Source of the DNA: Euglena gracilis
Taxonomy: Eukaryota; Euglenida; Euglenophyceae; Euglenales
Reading direction: 5' to 3'
NCBI GenBank assembly: GCA_039621445.1
Contig: CP154957.1
Location: 38,906,654 to 38,970,653 of the forward strand
Length of the DNA stretch: 64,000 nt
How positions within the stretch are numbered: the stretch's first letter is position 1; the number at the start of each line of letters is the position of its first letter. A program made the translations under genes and the position numbers. The notes under the pieces were generated by a model, which saw only the letters and a list, made by a program, of their open reading frames with translations, did no database searches and was not told the DNA's origin. Positions 46,701 through 60,169 of this stretch are shown here, piece after piece.

Positions 46701-49700
46701 AGCATCGGAACCCCACCTCTGGTCTCCAAAAATCCAGCATTGCCCAGCATCGCCCAGCATCATCAGAGGTGCTTGATATGGATTGACAATTTGGGGGGAA
46801 ATCAAACAAAATTTTTGGCAAATGTGTGTGGTGTGCTTCTTATTAGGCAATTGGAATGACTTTGACATAAAAAAAATAAAACTCCTTCAATGGCATTAGA
46901 GAACTCCGCTTGAATCCGCTAAATCTTTCAAAATTAGCAAGCCAGCTCCGCCACACCTGCAGGATGCGCTGCAGTACCTCGATGGCCTCCGTCTTCTTGT
47001 CCTCCGCCGCCTTAGCCATGAACGCCAGTGTGGCGTTGACAAAGACCTCGTTGGACATCGCGGACAGGTCCTTCCGCACCACCTCCCGCAGCCGCGCCAC
47101 CCGGCTCGCCTCCAGCGGCATCCGGATGGTCCCGTCCTCCTGTGCCGCCGCAGAGGGGGGGGGTAGGGCAGACACTCCACAGCCCCTATGGTTGCACTGA
47201 ACCATTTTTCCACACATGTGCTGGACCAAAAGCCAGTGATACAGGCTTGCCAATACTGCGCAGGGACACTTCGCACACTGGGCCAAATAAAATAATGGGA
47301 CTTTGTGATTCATGGTTTTTCCCTGTGGCCTTCCTGGCCTTCCGTGGACACACCTCCGTAAAGATGCCAATCATGCCCGTGATGCGGACGCCCTGCTCCT
47401 GCACCTTGACCTGCGCTTCGCTCACTATTGCCTTCATCAGTTGGAACACTTTATCTGGCCGCCAGACCCCTGTCCGGGGTTCAACATCAGGCGTGGGGGC
47501 TGGTCTGAACTTCCTCAGTCAATAAAAATATCGGGGGGGGGGCACCCCCACATGAGCATGGCCAAAAGAGACCCAAAATCAAAAATTCCCCCAAGAAAAG
47601 CCAAGACAATAAATAATTTGGCATTTTCTCAACAAATTTTGTCAAAAATATTGGAAATCCAGGGCAAATGAAAGAGAAAGGAGTTAACCTCTTGAGGCCC
47701 CAGGTACCCTTCGGACCCACTTCAGCAATGCATGGGGGGGGGGTGTCTGGACCCAGCATCACTCATCAAGGGGAGCGTTTACCCTCCTCGTCAAAAGAAA
47801 GCCACAAGGCAAAACCTCTTACAGATAGCCCCAATTACAAGCTCGGAACATTGGAACATTGAGAAAAATCACAAGAGGGCTCAGGGCATGGGAGCGTGAG
47901 AATGGCCCAAGGGAAACTCTATTTCACTCCAACCACACGTGCATGCCATCAACAAAAAAGGAGCAAAACAGAAATGTTTGGAAAAACACCCATTTTCCAA
48001 AGTGCTAAGGTCGGTGCAGGCTCAGAACTCATACCCAGCCCCCCCCCCCATTCTGTTCGGCAACAGAGGTCTGTGCCAAGCTGTTCGTAGCGCTTCTTCT
48101 CCGCGGCAGGGGCGGCAGCCGCCATGGCCTCCAGTTTGGAGAAGAAGGCGGGCTTCAGCACCGGCATGTATTTCGCCACCGCCACCTTCATCATCCGGTC
48201 CTCCGTCGCCAGCATCTCCGCGATGATTGGGTCGTAATCCACCTCCACCTCTGCGCAGGGGCGGACAGGAGAGGCACGTTAAACTTGCGTCAAAACGCGT
48301 CCCAGAGGACACCATCCATCATCCATTGGGCAATGATAATATGACCGTTCTGCGGTGGCGAAGGACGCCACCCCCCACAAAAATTTCGGGCAGTGCAAGG
48401 CTACGGTAGCACTCCCGGCGCCGGTGCGTGCTGGGCCCACCTTTCCCCGCCGTGGTGGTCATGAGGGCGATGCGCTCCACCCCCCGCCGCTGGCCACGCC
48501 GCCACAGCCCCCACACCCCGGCCACCGCGGCCGCCACCGCCCCAACGGCCCAGCTCGTGCTGGCCTGGCCCTGCGGGACAGAAACAAGCTGAGGAAGCCG
48601 ACGCTTTCAAGGCAGCGTTTGGAAAGCAGCCCGGCGGTCAATCCAACGACGGGAGTCAGGGCAACCTCCCCGCCGCCACCGGACATGCCACAGGGGGTGG
48701 TTGCTGGGTCCCCAGTGGCAGTGTGAAGGGCGAGGTGGCTCCACCCAATGTCCGATGCCACGGGCCAATGGTTCAAAGCGGACGACTCGAAAGGCAGAAA
48801 CGACAGAATGGCCTTCCCCCGTGGCGTGCCTCAGCGTCGGATCGATCATTTGGGTCGCGTGCACACCGCCCCCCCAGGCTCGCAGGGGGATCCCGCACTG
48901 AGGCTGCAACCTTGGGTTAACTAGAATGCTGGGCAGACCATTTTGAAAAAATGGACAAAAGGAAAAAAAAAAAGGAGGAAACTTTGTAAAAGAGGCTGGA
49001 GGACTGGGGTATTGGTGAACCAGGGGTGGGGTCTCAAACGCAGCTGAAGGGTAAGTTTTGAGGCGGGATGGCAGAATCGACGGTGGGGGCAGGCTTCTTT
49101 TGGGTGGGGAAGGGGAAAGAAGCAGGGAGGGGGGAGGGGGTTGGTGGGGGAACGGGCCGGGAAACGGTGGGGGCGGGGGGGGGGGGTGAGGGGCGGGGGA
49201 TGCTGCGCCGGGGGCCCCTCCGGCGGCGGTGGTGGAAAGGGGGCGAGGGGGCCCGCAAGTTGCAGTGGGGGGAGGGCAGCCAATGGAAAGGTTGGGGGGT
49301 CATGCGGTGCTTGGGTGAAAAATATTTTTGCCTGCAATTTTGAACCATTTGGCCTGACAAAAAGGCTTTTTTGCCCTTGAAAATTTGAAGATTGGCTGGT
49401 GTCGGGGGGGGGGGATGAACCCCCCGAGGAAACCCACTGTTTTCCAGCCCTGGACCAGACTTTTTTTTTTCAAAAAAAGTCGCACCACCAGGGGGTGGGG
49501 CACTTTCGACCTCCTCGGGGTTTTGGGGCGGGTTACGCTAAAGTACTCCCCTGCATGCTGAAGGCTGAAATGGCCATTATTTGGCCCCCTCTTTTTGGGC
49601 GGATGGACCAGAATTCATCGACGGTGGGGGGGCAGGCTTCTTTTCCCATCGGGGGGAAACCTTGTGCTGCCCATCGCCAGCACACCCCACCCCGGAGGGT

Positions 49701-50762
49701 TGGGTCCCCTGGTGGCTGAAGCGACACCCTGCAATCCAAGCCATTGCCGGGCACACACCTCCGCCGGGGACGGTGCGGGGGCCGGGGGAGGTCCAGCCAG
49801 GGCCATCGCCACCGTGGCCGAGGCGGGGGATGGCCCCCGCTGCGCCGGGGTGATGGGCGGCCGACGGACGACGGTGGCGGGGCCGGCGGCGGTGGTGGCG
49901 GAGCGGGCAAGGGCCGGCGAGGGGGCCCACAAGTTGCGGGCAGTGCCGGGGCGGAGGGCAGCCAATGGAAAGCCGGGGGGGGTCAACACGGGGCCAAGTG
50001 GGTCGTGCGGTGATAAAATATTTTTGCCTCCCGAAATTGGTCAAAAAATGCAATTTTGCCCCTTCTGGAGAATTAATCTGGAAAACACCCCATGTGCTGC
50101 AGCGATAATTTTTCGAAATTGAAATATTGAGAAAGCGGTGTCGGGGGGGGGGGATGAAAAACCCAGTTGGGGGAAACCACGTACATCATGTCATAAAACT
50201 ATGAATTTGTGCAATATTAATATTTATATATATTCAATATATATCCAATGTCAATATGTGTGTATATGTGTAAACCTCCCAAATAAACCCCCAAATAACT
50301 TTGCCCCCTGCAAATTTAGTGGACCAATCTGTTTGGCCCCCACCCCCTGCAAAGTTATTTGGGCAATACCCGAAACCATCGATGGACTGACCACTTTCCC
50401 AAAAGCAATTTTTCCGCCAAATGCTGGTTTATTAATAAACGTGACGTAAGTAACTTAATGCATCTTACCATTGGGCAACAGCACATTATGGTATTTCAGA
50501 TGATGTTTTGTCATGAAACAAACCTTGAGATTTCCAGACACTGCCGGGGGAAAAAATCAAAGCCGAGGGCGGGGTTCACAGTGCCCCCAAACCAACGGGC
50601 CCACGGCATCACTGGAGGCGGCCACAGGCCCCTGCCCTGGCCCTGGCTGGCCTGCAAGGCCTCGGCGCCGGCCAGCACCGCCACGGCGGCCACGAAGCCG
50701 CACGCCGCGCCGGCCGCGGTGCGGAGTGCCAGGGACGGTTCGGGGCAGGGCAGGGCAGGCAT
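43721..50762 (-). CDS. Conserved protein of about 362 aa with plastid-type presequence
   Basis: Exons: 50762-50652, 49839-49759 (less sure), 48570-48441, 48250-48065, 47448-47354, 47139-46957, 45308-45122, 43836-43721 (stop). All phases agree; 1089 nt. The N-terminus has a hydrophobic segment (ACGFVAAVAVLAGAEAL), then an Ala/Pro/Ser-rich stretch, then a second hydrophobic segment (WAVGAVAAAVAGVWGLW) followed by Arg residues. This pattern is known for euglenid class I plastid presequences. The mature part reads YDPIIAEMLATEDRMMKVAV, KYMPVLKPAFFSKLEAMA, RITGMIGIFTEEDG, VLQRILQVYAAESLLIM, NTEFDKWEDILKQEF and ends IIQRINKLKEATPQ. It loosely recalls the plant chloroplast At4g37920-type proteins of unknown function, but I could not verify this. 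Helical and soluble after the presequence. Function unknown. A tandem duplication lies beside the second exon. Confidence 0.78.
45727..46765. repeat. Cluster of short degenerate tandem repeats in an intron
   Basis: Units CAGCATCGCC (45,727-45,766 and 46,674-46,765), TTTGGCCACTTT (45,885-46,060) and ATCTTGTCCAGCATCTGC (46,120-46,290) follow one another between exons 47139-46957 and 45308-45122. Confidence 0.75.
49060..50175. repeat. Diverged tandem duplication of an intron/exon segment
   Basis: The block 49,060-49,440 and the block 49,600-50,175 share a series of landmarks in the same order: ATCGACGGTGGGGG followed by GCAGGCTTCTTTT; a G/C-rich central part; GAGGGCAGCCAATGGAAAG; AAATATTTTTGCCT; and GGTGTCGGGGGGGG followed by GATGAA. 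The second block contains the candidate Ala/Pro-rich exon 49839-49759 and the first lacks an obvious equivalent. Confidence 0.8.
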
Positions 50763-50775
50763 GGCGGGGACCCTG
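50763..50775 (-). promoter_or_regulatory. Probable spliced-leader acceptor of the plastid-protein gene
   Basis: On the minus strand CTCCCACAG ends at 50773, ten nucleotides before ATG at 50762. A second candidate acceptor lies about 16 nt further upstream. No matching upstream donor was found. Confidence 0.4.
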
Positions 50776-51056
50776 TGGGAGGCGCCGCTGGGAAGGAACG
50801 GGAGGGGAGGCTGGGGGACGGTGGAGGACTGCTCCACCACTCACCAGGCAGGCAACGGGAACGTGGGGCACACGAGCCGCATGTCGTCACTCTAGTGCCT
50901 GCTTGTGTGGTGGTGGATCCTTTGGGATTCTGCTGAACAACAAATCAACTAAGCTTCTTGGTGGTTTCGTCGCACAAGTTCCTCACAACCCGCAAGTCCC
51001 GGCACAGGCAGTGTGCAGGCTTTGAAAAGAAGGAGCACAACACACACACGCGTGCG

Positions 51057-51140
<84 letters not shown>

Positions 51141-52133
51141 GGGAGGTGCATCGTTTGCAAACGTCGTCCGCTCCCAGCAGTGACCCGAGGCAACCCCAAC
51201 CTACAATCAATGACCAGGGAGCGATCATTCAACGTGGAGTGGTTGTGCAACAATGGGAACGCCATCCTAGTCATTCGCGCAGAATTACCACCCCACTGAA
51301 AAAAAAATCAGCGCAAAGTGCCGGAGACTTTTTTGAAAGCCCTCAAAAAGGGCCCAAAATTGCGTGCAGGTGACTCTTTCACCAAATTGACAAAAACAGA
51401 TGAGACGTAAATTTATTGGTGCGAAGCGCCAGGGAAGAAAGAGAAAACAGAACGAAGAAGAAAAATTCTTAATTCCAGGGGTCCCCAGACACCCCTCTCT
51501 CAGCCTGGGGGGGGGGGGTCGGATCCCCCCATCCCCCTGTCAATGCAGGGCGCACCACCAACCGGGCTGAGGCTGGAAACCGCATCTCTCAAACATCTGC
51601 TGCTCCGTCTACCATCATGTAATGAGCTTAGCTTCACACAAAATCTGCTGGAAAGCTTGCAAATAAAAGACCCAATTATAGATTGGACAGTTGGGTTTAA
51701 AGGAGGTATTTTGAAAAATGTATGCACTGACAAGATCCCTCAGTTGGAGTGGAAATGGCAAACACCAAAAGGAGAACCAAACATTTTAAAATTGCATTGT
51801 TTGCAGGGAGGGGGTAAAATATGCCCACACACCCCCTTCCAGAGATGAGAACATTTGAAGACTTTCTCAATTCAAGAAAACCGAGAGGATAAAGATACAA
51901 AGGACCGTTGCTGGGGGTCAAAAAAAACATTTCTGCCGCGCAAGGCCATCCTCCTGCCGAGCCGTGTGTTCACCAACACTGCGGTCGGCATCGTTGGGGG
52001 GGGGGGTTGGATGGGCGCCGGCCAACAACGTTGGCCCAGCGCTCTTCAGGCAGGTCCACGGCCGGACCCAATCCCAGCGTCTGGGGAGGGCCGTTGAGTG
52101 CTGAGGGGGGCGGAGCGCCGGGGGACGGCGGCC
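50776..52133. other. Spacer with CA/GC microsatellite
   Basis: Between the stop of the coiled-coil gene (52,134) and the start of the plastid-protein gene. It contains GCGCGC then a CA run (51,052-51,137) and A-rich sequence. No exon supported. Confidence 0.45.
51052..51137. repeat. (GC)n/(CA)n microsatellite
   Basis: Short GC block followed by an uninterrupted CA run. Confidence 0.95.
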
Positions 52134-55100
52134 TCAGCCGTCGGGGGCCACGGCCAGGCGGGCCAGGGTGTGCTCCAGCCGCAGCCGCCCCTCCACCAGC
52201 TGGAAGAGCAGCGCCGCCAGGTCCGCCCCGTCCGGCCCTGCGGGCCGGCAGACGTCCAGACGGTCAAGCGCGGGGAACGACGGGAGGGGAGGGAGGGGTC
52301 GACGGTGTGGACAGCCGTGGGCGTGGCATGAAGGGGGGGGGGGCGGAATTCTCGGTCAAGTTCACAACCCTCCCCCGCAGCCCACAGCGACCGCCTAACG
52401 TCTGGGGGCCGCCCCGAGGGGGCTGTCAGAGATGACGGGGGAAGACCGGACCGGCGGCTGCCCCGGAGCCCGGCTTGCCCTCCACGGCGGCCGCCAGGCG
52501 CCGCAGGTCGCCCTCCAGGTCCGGGGGCGGTGGGGGGCCGGGGCCGCCGTCCCCCTGCGTGGCCAAGGGGGTGGGGGCGGAGGGGGGGGGGGGCAGGCGA
52601 GGGGCGGCGTTCGGCGCATCGCCGGCCGGGGGGGGAGGTGGCGGAAATCCGGTCGAGCTCAGTGTCTCAAAGAAAACTGCGTCGCAGGGGGAAAACGGTG
52701 GTCACAGATTCCGGCACAGGGCTTGGCTCTCCGGGAGGTCCAACGCCGAGACAACCCGGCAACGGTGGTGCGCACACACTGCCCCGTGAAGGATGTCGCC
52801 GAGGTTCAGGGCGAACAGGGACTGGGAGAGCTGCCCGGCGCTCTGGTACACCGACTCGTGCACTGCGGGCAGGGCCTGGGGGGAGGGGGACAGCTCACCT
52901 GTCGCTGCTGGTAGGGGTTGCCGAGCAGACCGCAACGGGGTCCAGGCGCGATACTGGGAGGTGACCACCCCGTGCAAAGAAGGGGGGGGGACGGACCTGA
53001 GTGGCACGCAGGGCTTTGCACTGCTGCCGACGACGTTGCACTTGCTGGTACGCGTCCTCCGTCTGTTTGACGAGCCACGTGACCACCTGAATGGGAACCA
53101 GGAAACACAGCTCCACTGACAATTGGGTCCATTTGCAATCGATCACATGGGGCTACAGCCAAAAATGCATTGCCCAAAAATGGCAGCCCAGAAAACGCCG
53201 GGTTCACAATTCGACACAGTTGGGAGAAAACCAGCCTGACAAAAGACGGACTGACTTTTTAAGACGGGAAAATGACCCTGAACACAACCTAGCGTTGCAC
53301 TGCCTTCTCAATGGAGGCTGTGGACCCATATTTGGAGTTTCATTTCATAATCTCAACGTTTCATGTCCTTTGCGATGAAAAATGGGGTCACCACACGGCC
53401 CGACCACCTTCACAATAGGGCTGGCCACACGGTCCAAAAAAAAACAGCAAGGTCCTGGTCGTCCAGTCTGAGGTACATCCCTGCAGAAGGCCAGCCAGGA
53501 CCTGTGCCAACTGGCTGTGCAGGCGGGCGAACCGCTGCTGGGCGGCGGCCTTGGAGGTGCGCAGCAGCACATCCCGCGTCTCCTGCCAGTGCCAAGGGGG
53601 GAAATGGAGGGCCCGCAGGAGTCAACGGCAGCCCTGCAAAGCCAGCGACGGAAACGCTGCTCTGCTGCCGAGCTTTTCACACTGGGTTGGTACTGTCAGG
53701 TGGCGTTGCCGGCAGGAAACAAGTGGGGGGTGGGGCCCCACCCCCCACCCGCCTCTGACGTTCAAACCGCCATTGGGGGGTGGGGGAAATCATGGGGAAT
53801 AAGTTAACGTGGGGCACATGACGTTGCGAGAATTCTCAAGGGGCCAGAAGGGTTCTGTATTCCCACGGCACCTCTGCAAGTGAATGGCAACCTTCATGCC
53901 TTCCTCTGCTGGGAAGCATGAAAGCATGGGCGGAATAGAGCCATGAAATTGATCCCCTCGGAAGGGAGGTCTCTTGAAAGAAAGAGGCAGAGCCAGAGGT
54001 CCAGAGCTCAAATTCAATTACATCGACATCAATTCAAATTCGAAATTCAAATTAGTTTTGGGGGTTCTGACAGATTCGGACTGACAATATTTCCAATGCT
54101 CGCGATTTTTGTGCTACTAAAGAAGCGTCCGGGTTTACATTTATCTCGCCCAAACACAGGGGCCAGCCCAAGCTGGCCCAGAATTGCCCAAAAAATAGCC
54201 TGACTGATCCAATTCCAATGTGAATGAAAAATCAACCGTAATCGACACAAAATGAACCCAAAATTGGTCTTTAACGTGCGGAATCATGCGAAAAAAATTG
54301 GACGTTGGCTCTATCCCGTGCTTTACACCTGGGCACAATTTGGGCTTTACTTGCAAAAATCTTGTGTGAGAGTGGCAAGAAAATGTTGCCAAAAGCGTCC
54401 AGGTTTTGTCTGAGAACCTTCAAATACATTTGCCCAGAGTTGGCAAAGATCTATGCACTCAGGACAAAAAATCCACATTTTATTTTTTGCTTAATGGTAA
54501 AAAAACCCTCACGTACACCAATGGCTGTAGATACAACAGGGGGGGGGAGAGGCAAATCAGCTTGCCGGGCCTTGGAAAAATGTGCAAAATCTGAGAAAAA
54601 AAAGTACACAAAAAAAACACAAAAATGCAAAACTTACTCAAAAACATGCAAAAAATGGCACCAGATTGACAGAAATCATATGAAAATATGACTAAAATGA
54701 CTTTCAAAAAAATCAGAATTTTTTGAAAGAATAAAAAAAACAGCAGCAGGCAACCAGCAGGTGAGAACCATGGGTCAGACCTTCTCCTTCTCCACAGCCT
54801 CCAGCTGGGCCTCCAGCCTGGCGATGGTCTCCAGCTGCTCCCGGGACCGCCCCTCCGCAGCCGTAGTCCTGGCCCGCAGGTCCGCCTGAGCAAGTGTGGC
54901 GAGGAAGGAACGTCAGGGAGAAGCGTGGAGCTGGCCCAATTTAGACGGATCTCGTATGGTTTCTGTGAGGGGGGCCGGGGGCAGCTCAGCCAGGTCACTG
55001 GGGGAGGAGCTGGGCCAAAAGCAAACCAGGACGGACAGAACGGACACAGGCGTGGCACCGTCCCCGGCCCACAACGGACGGCCGGGCAAAGATGGGCGGA

Positions 55101-58100
55101 CCAGCGACTGTGTGACGCGGGTCAGGTCCTTCCTGGTCTGGCGCTCCCTGGCCTCGGCGGCGGACAGCGCCTCTGCAGACTTCTTGGCGCCGGCCTGGAG
55201 CGCATCGCGCTCCAACTGACGCCAAAAAAAAAAAACGCAAGTGTGCACGTGAGTGCGCGTGTGTATGTGTGTGCGGAGGTGTACATCCGTGTGTCTCCTG
55301 TGAGGTCTGTTGTAATATGGTGCGGTGTGGTTCGGTGTGGTGGGCTGTGTTCAGTAACCGAAGAGGAGGCAAGAGGAGGCAAACCAAAAAAAAATGGTTT
55401 CAGTCACCTAGCACCCCCATTTTTCAGGCAACAGTCCTTAACGGCACTGGCAATGGCACGGGGGAAGTTGAAAAAGATGGTTCCAGTGATTTGGTACACG
55501 CCAGGCTATTTGGGGGGGGGGGGGTTACTCATCCACATTCATCTCACACACTTCTTTGTTCTCATCTGTGATCACACTCTCAGGTGCCATAAATCCCATG
55601 GTGTCGCCTTTCTTCGCCTCCAAAATCATTCATGTTATGTGCACTTTATCCATTTGTATCAATATCACTCGGCTGGTCCTACTTTTGGATTTCATCCACA
55701 CTGATAATGTGGACCTAAAGAGTTTTCTTTCTGAAAAATTGAATTTGCAAAATTTGACCACCAGGGTGGCTTTTGCCTAATAGGCCTTCTGACTCATCAA
55801 AATGAATGAAACGTACAAACCGTGCTTAATTGCACACCAGGAGCACACAGACGGGAAAACTGCTCCCACCCCTTTAAAAAAACACTCCATAACATAATGC
55901 AACTGTATTCCTCCTATTTGGCTTTTCTTTGATAAATCCACGCATAAAGACACCAGGAAAAATGCAACGGTTCTTTGTCCCTGCTTGCTGTCACCTCTGT
56001 GCAACACCTTGAGGGTCTCCGCCGCCTTCGCCCTCCGCGCCGCGTCCTCCTTCGCCGCCCGGCACTGCTCCCGGCACTCCGCCAGCTGCCGCTGCACGCC
56101 GCCCCACTCCTCCTCGCGGTGCACCGCCGCCTGCAGCGCCTCCAGCCTCGCCCTGGCCCGGCCCAGAGGTCCGCTGGCGTCGGGGCTCACCCTCGGATCC
56201 AAACAGACACCCGCGGTCTCCCGCCCAGCACCGCGGACACGTCAGCGAGGGGGGAGGGCGGAAGTGACAAACCGCCACTGGTCCTGCTCCTGCTGCGCCT
56301 CCCGCCGTGCGGCGGTCAGGTCGCCAGCCAGCCGGGCGTAGCAGGCGCGGGAGTTCTTGAGCTCCGCACTCAGTTGCTGTGCAGAGCGGCACAGGCGCTG
56401 GCCAGGGTATCTCCATCTCGGTTGAAGCTGGGAGGATTTGGGTTGCGCACACGGCGACTTACCGGGACCCAAATGAGCAAAATATACAATAAAACACAAT
56501 GCAGGAATTAACAACAAACGCTGTCTGCTGGCACCACCCATCCAAGGTCCAGCTCAGAGGCTGGAAAAAAAGTCTGTTGGCTGACCCCCCCCACCTTCCA
56601 ACCTATGGGTGCCAGGGCTGGATCTAGGCCAAGATGGAGTCAAATTGGGAACGAAAAAAAAGACTGCAAAATAAAAACCCTCAAAATTGCCAATCACACA
56701 AAATTCGATTTCTGGCCGAAAGTTGCATGACTCCGAAAGCCAAAAAAGAACCATCACCACCCAACCGCCCTTCGGGTGGCCGGAAAATAATTAAAACTCG
56801 TCGATGGGAGCCTAGAACAGGGAAAAAATGATTATCAGTCACAAAAATTGAGCTGGAAATACAATATAAAGCTAACAAGTTTAAGTAATTTTGCAAACTG
56901 AGAATGGGCCCCATCTGGTTCAAGCAACGCCCCCCCCCCACTCACCATGCGAGCAGACCACACTGCAGGCCGGAGGTGTAAGCCCAGGGTCCAAATAAAA
57001 GCGCACCCCCCCCCCGCCGTTGAAGGCGGCGATCCACTACAAGCGCACCCCCCATTTTGATGGGATTTTCAAAGGAAATCAACAAAAATTGGGCAGGAAG
57101 GGTCCAAATAGAAGAGCACCCACCCACAGACGCCAGAGGCGGCAGTCTGCTATAAGCACACCCGCGCTGAGGAAGGTGGGAACCTGGCAGCGGGTCTCCA
57201 ATGAAACAATGTGGTCCCTCAGCTGCTTGTTGTCCTCCGCCAGCTTGTCCGCCTCGATCTGGAGGGCGACAAACCTGCCCCCTTCTTCTGAGCGGAAACG
57301 AGGTGAGTCGCGGACCTTCGGATGGCAGCAACAAAGTGGAGAGGAAGGACCAGTGAGTTATGCTTGGGAAGACGAGGCGAGATGCATTCCCGCAGAGAAC
57401 CATACCCCCCCCCCCTCCGCGGCCAATGGCATGCCTCGCAGCCGCTGCTCTGCCCGCCACTGCTGTTCCGCTGCCAGCTGCAGCGCCTCAGCATGGTGCG
57501 CCGCCAGCTTCTCGAGCTCCAGCCGCATCCGCTCCGCCTCCGCCCGCCCGTCGCTCTGCTCCGCCGCCAGCTGTTGGGCCAGCCGCTCCCGGTCCTCCAT
57601 CAGCCTGCAGGGGAGGGATGCCATTGTGTGGCGATGCACGCCGGCATTCCTGGGTCTGGCAGATGGTCACTGTTTATTGGGACCAACTGTGTGGGGTAAA
57701 CTGGAACAACAATTTGGTTTGTCACCAACAGATGAAAAAAAAATAAAATGCGTACTGAATAAAAGCACGGTGCGATAGGAGAAGCGCCAACGCGGTATCA
57801 ACCCACTGCGGAGCCCATGAACCGCTCGGAGCTTCATTCCCATCCCCACCAGCCGGCGCACCGTTGCAGCAGCCCCGCGGTCTGCTCCCCCTGTCGCACC
57901 GCCTCCGCCACCCGCGCCGCGTCCCCCTCCCTCAGCCGCTCCTGCAGCCGCAGCTGCCCCAGCCGCAGCTTGGCCAGGGCGGCCTTCCCCTCCAGCACCT
58001 GCCGCTCCAGCAGCCGGCTCCGCTCCGCCGCGGCTGCGGTGTGCGCCTGCTGGGCCGCGGCCTCCGCCTGCGCCCGCCCGGCAGTCCCAGCACCCGGTTG

Positions 58101-60137
58101 GGGTGGACCACACACCAACCGTTTCGAGCAAGGCAGGCTGCATTGGCGTCTTTAGGGGGGTAATAGGCACGAGACTTGTGGCGGATGGGTGGGCCTGCTG
58201 CTCGCCAACCAAAGGCAACTAAAAACCAGGCTCAATAGCGACCGAGGACACATGATCTGCTGAAGTTTCTCAGCATTGTCTCTGGCAAATGCCACAACAC
58301 AACGCTGCACAACCCAATGCAGCGCCAGAGAAGATACGCTGCACAACTTCCTGGCCGGCGGTCACACCAAAGCACATAAACGCGCACCCACAGATAAACA
58401 CACACACACACACACATAATCACACACACAAGCAAAATCACACAAACTAATAAACACACACACATAATCACACACACAAGCAAAATCACACAAACTAATA
58501 AACGCACACACACACAGACACACCTGAGTCCCGGCAACCACCGCCTGGGCCTGGGCCAGAGCGGACTGGGCAGCCACCAGCTCTGCCTGCAGCTGCTCTC
58601 TTTTCTGGCCTGCCTGCTCCCGCGCCAGGGCCGCCTCACCAGCAGGCGGCTGTCGGCGACTGGCCAAATTCCAACCAAGGGGCAAAAACTGGGCCATGGT
58701 TATGGTTTCAGCCGCGGCAGGTTGCCACGGCCGACCATGGCTCCAACGAATAAAACCTGAAGCAGGATATCTGTAGAAAGGAGAGGACACAAAGAAGTCT
58801 TGATGGCTTTTTTCCTCGAAATTATAATGCGGCGGCAAGATGGTGGTTCATGCAAAAAAGGTCATTGCAATTTTGAGGGGAAGGAAACTTTGCAGGGAAC
58901 AAGCCATTGCTTCACGATCCGGGGAGGTGGGGCTTGCTCAAAAGCTGGAAAATTGGGCTAACTGGAAAAGTGGTGTTACCTGACCCCCCCCCCCAGGGCA
59001 GCGGTCTCTGGCTGCAATTGACCTTGATGAGGGTCAAACTACACCTGGAATACTTTAAACTGCAAAAATGTCCAAACAATCATCAAACTGCACAAAAAAA
59101 TCAATTCCAACCCCAAAAATATATTGAGGTAAGCAGTCCATTTACGATACACTTTTTGCCCAATCTGGAGCAAGTAGGGGTCTCTTGCCTCGGAAAATCC
59201 ATAGCCGTTCAGCTTGCCTTTTCCCTTTCGGCGTTTGAGCAAGAATTAAAATGTATTGATGGGGAGGGATGGAAGGGATGGAGGTTGTTGGCTGTCTTTG
59301 CAATTCTGCAATGAAATCTTCTGCTTCTTGCAAGGCAGAGGATGGCAGAAAGTTGATTGGCTTCACAATAGATAAGTTTCTGTGTCACTGGGAATTGCTG
59401 CAAACGATACTTCCAAGCGACAGGAGAAGAACTTTTTGATGGGCAACCAGGACTGTATGGGAATCCTGCAAATCCTGTTGGTGGGGGGTTGCCCCCCCCC
59501 AAACCACATCCAAGTCTCCCAGTGGGTGGGTGGGGAGAGTTCGACCCCACCCCCACCAGCACTGCCGATTTTTAGGTCAAAATTTTCCTTCGGCGCCTTC
59601 GGTGCTGCAGGAATTTCTTTTTGCACGGTGCTGTGGTGGGCAGGGGTCGACCCCCCCTCCAGGCCTTCCCGTACAGCCCTGGGCTGTTGCTGTCCCAATG
59701 ACCCCCCCAGGTGGGCTCCCTTCAGCTTCGGGGAACAGGGAGCTAGCTGCCTGCCTGTCTCTTGACATTCCCGCTAAGGCACCAGATTCAACGGTGGGGC
59801 AAAAAAAAAACAACGGCCTGCTCCCGAGCGTTGGCCTCTGCCTGCAATGTGGCCTGTGCAGACAGATCAAGAGACGGGTCATGTCAACTGATAGGTCCGA
59901 AAGATTACTGCAGTGTTTAGATAAACGAGACTGAACATGTGCCACATTCAAAAAAAGAGTATGCATTGTGTAGCTGAAGAAAAGGCCAAGAGCATGTGAT
60001 GAAATTTTCTCCTATTATCGATTGTCAAGTTGAAATGATTTACTTAGATCCATAAATGTGCATTGGCCTCCGACTCGGGATGCCCAGAAATGAACAGAAA
60101 GGTGTTTTAACTTTGGAATGAACCCACGCAATGTGTG

Positions 60138-60169
<32 letters not shown>

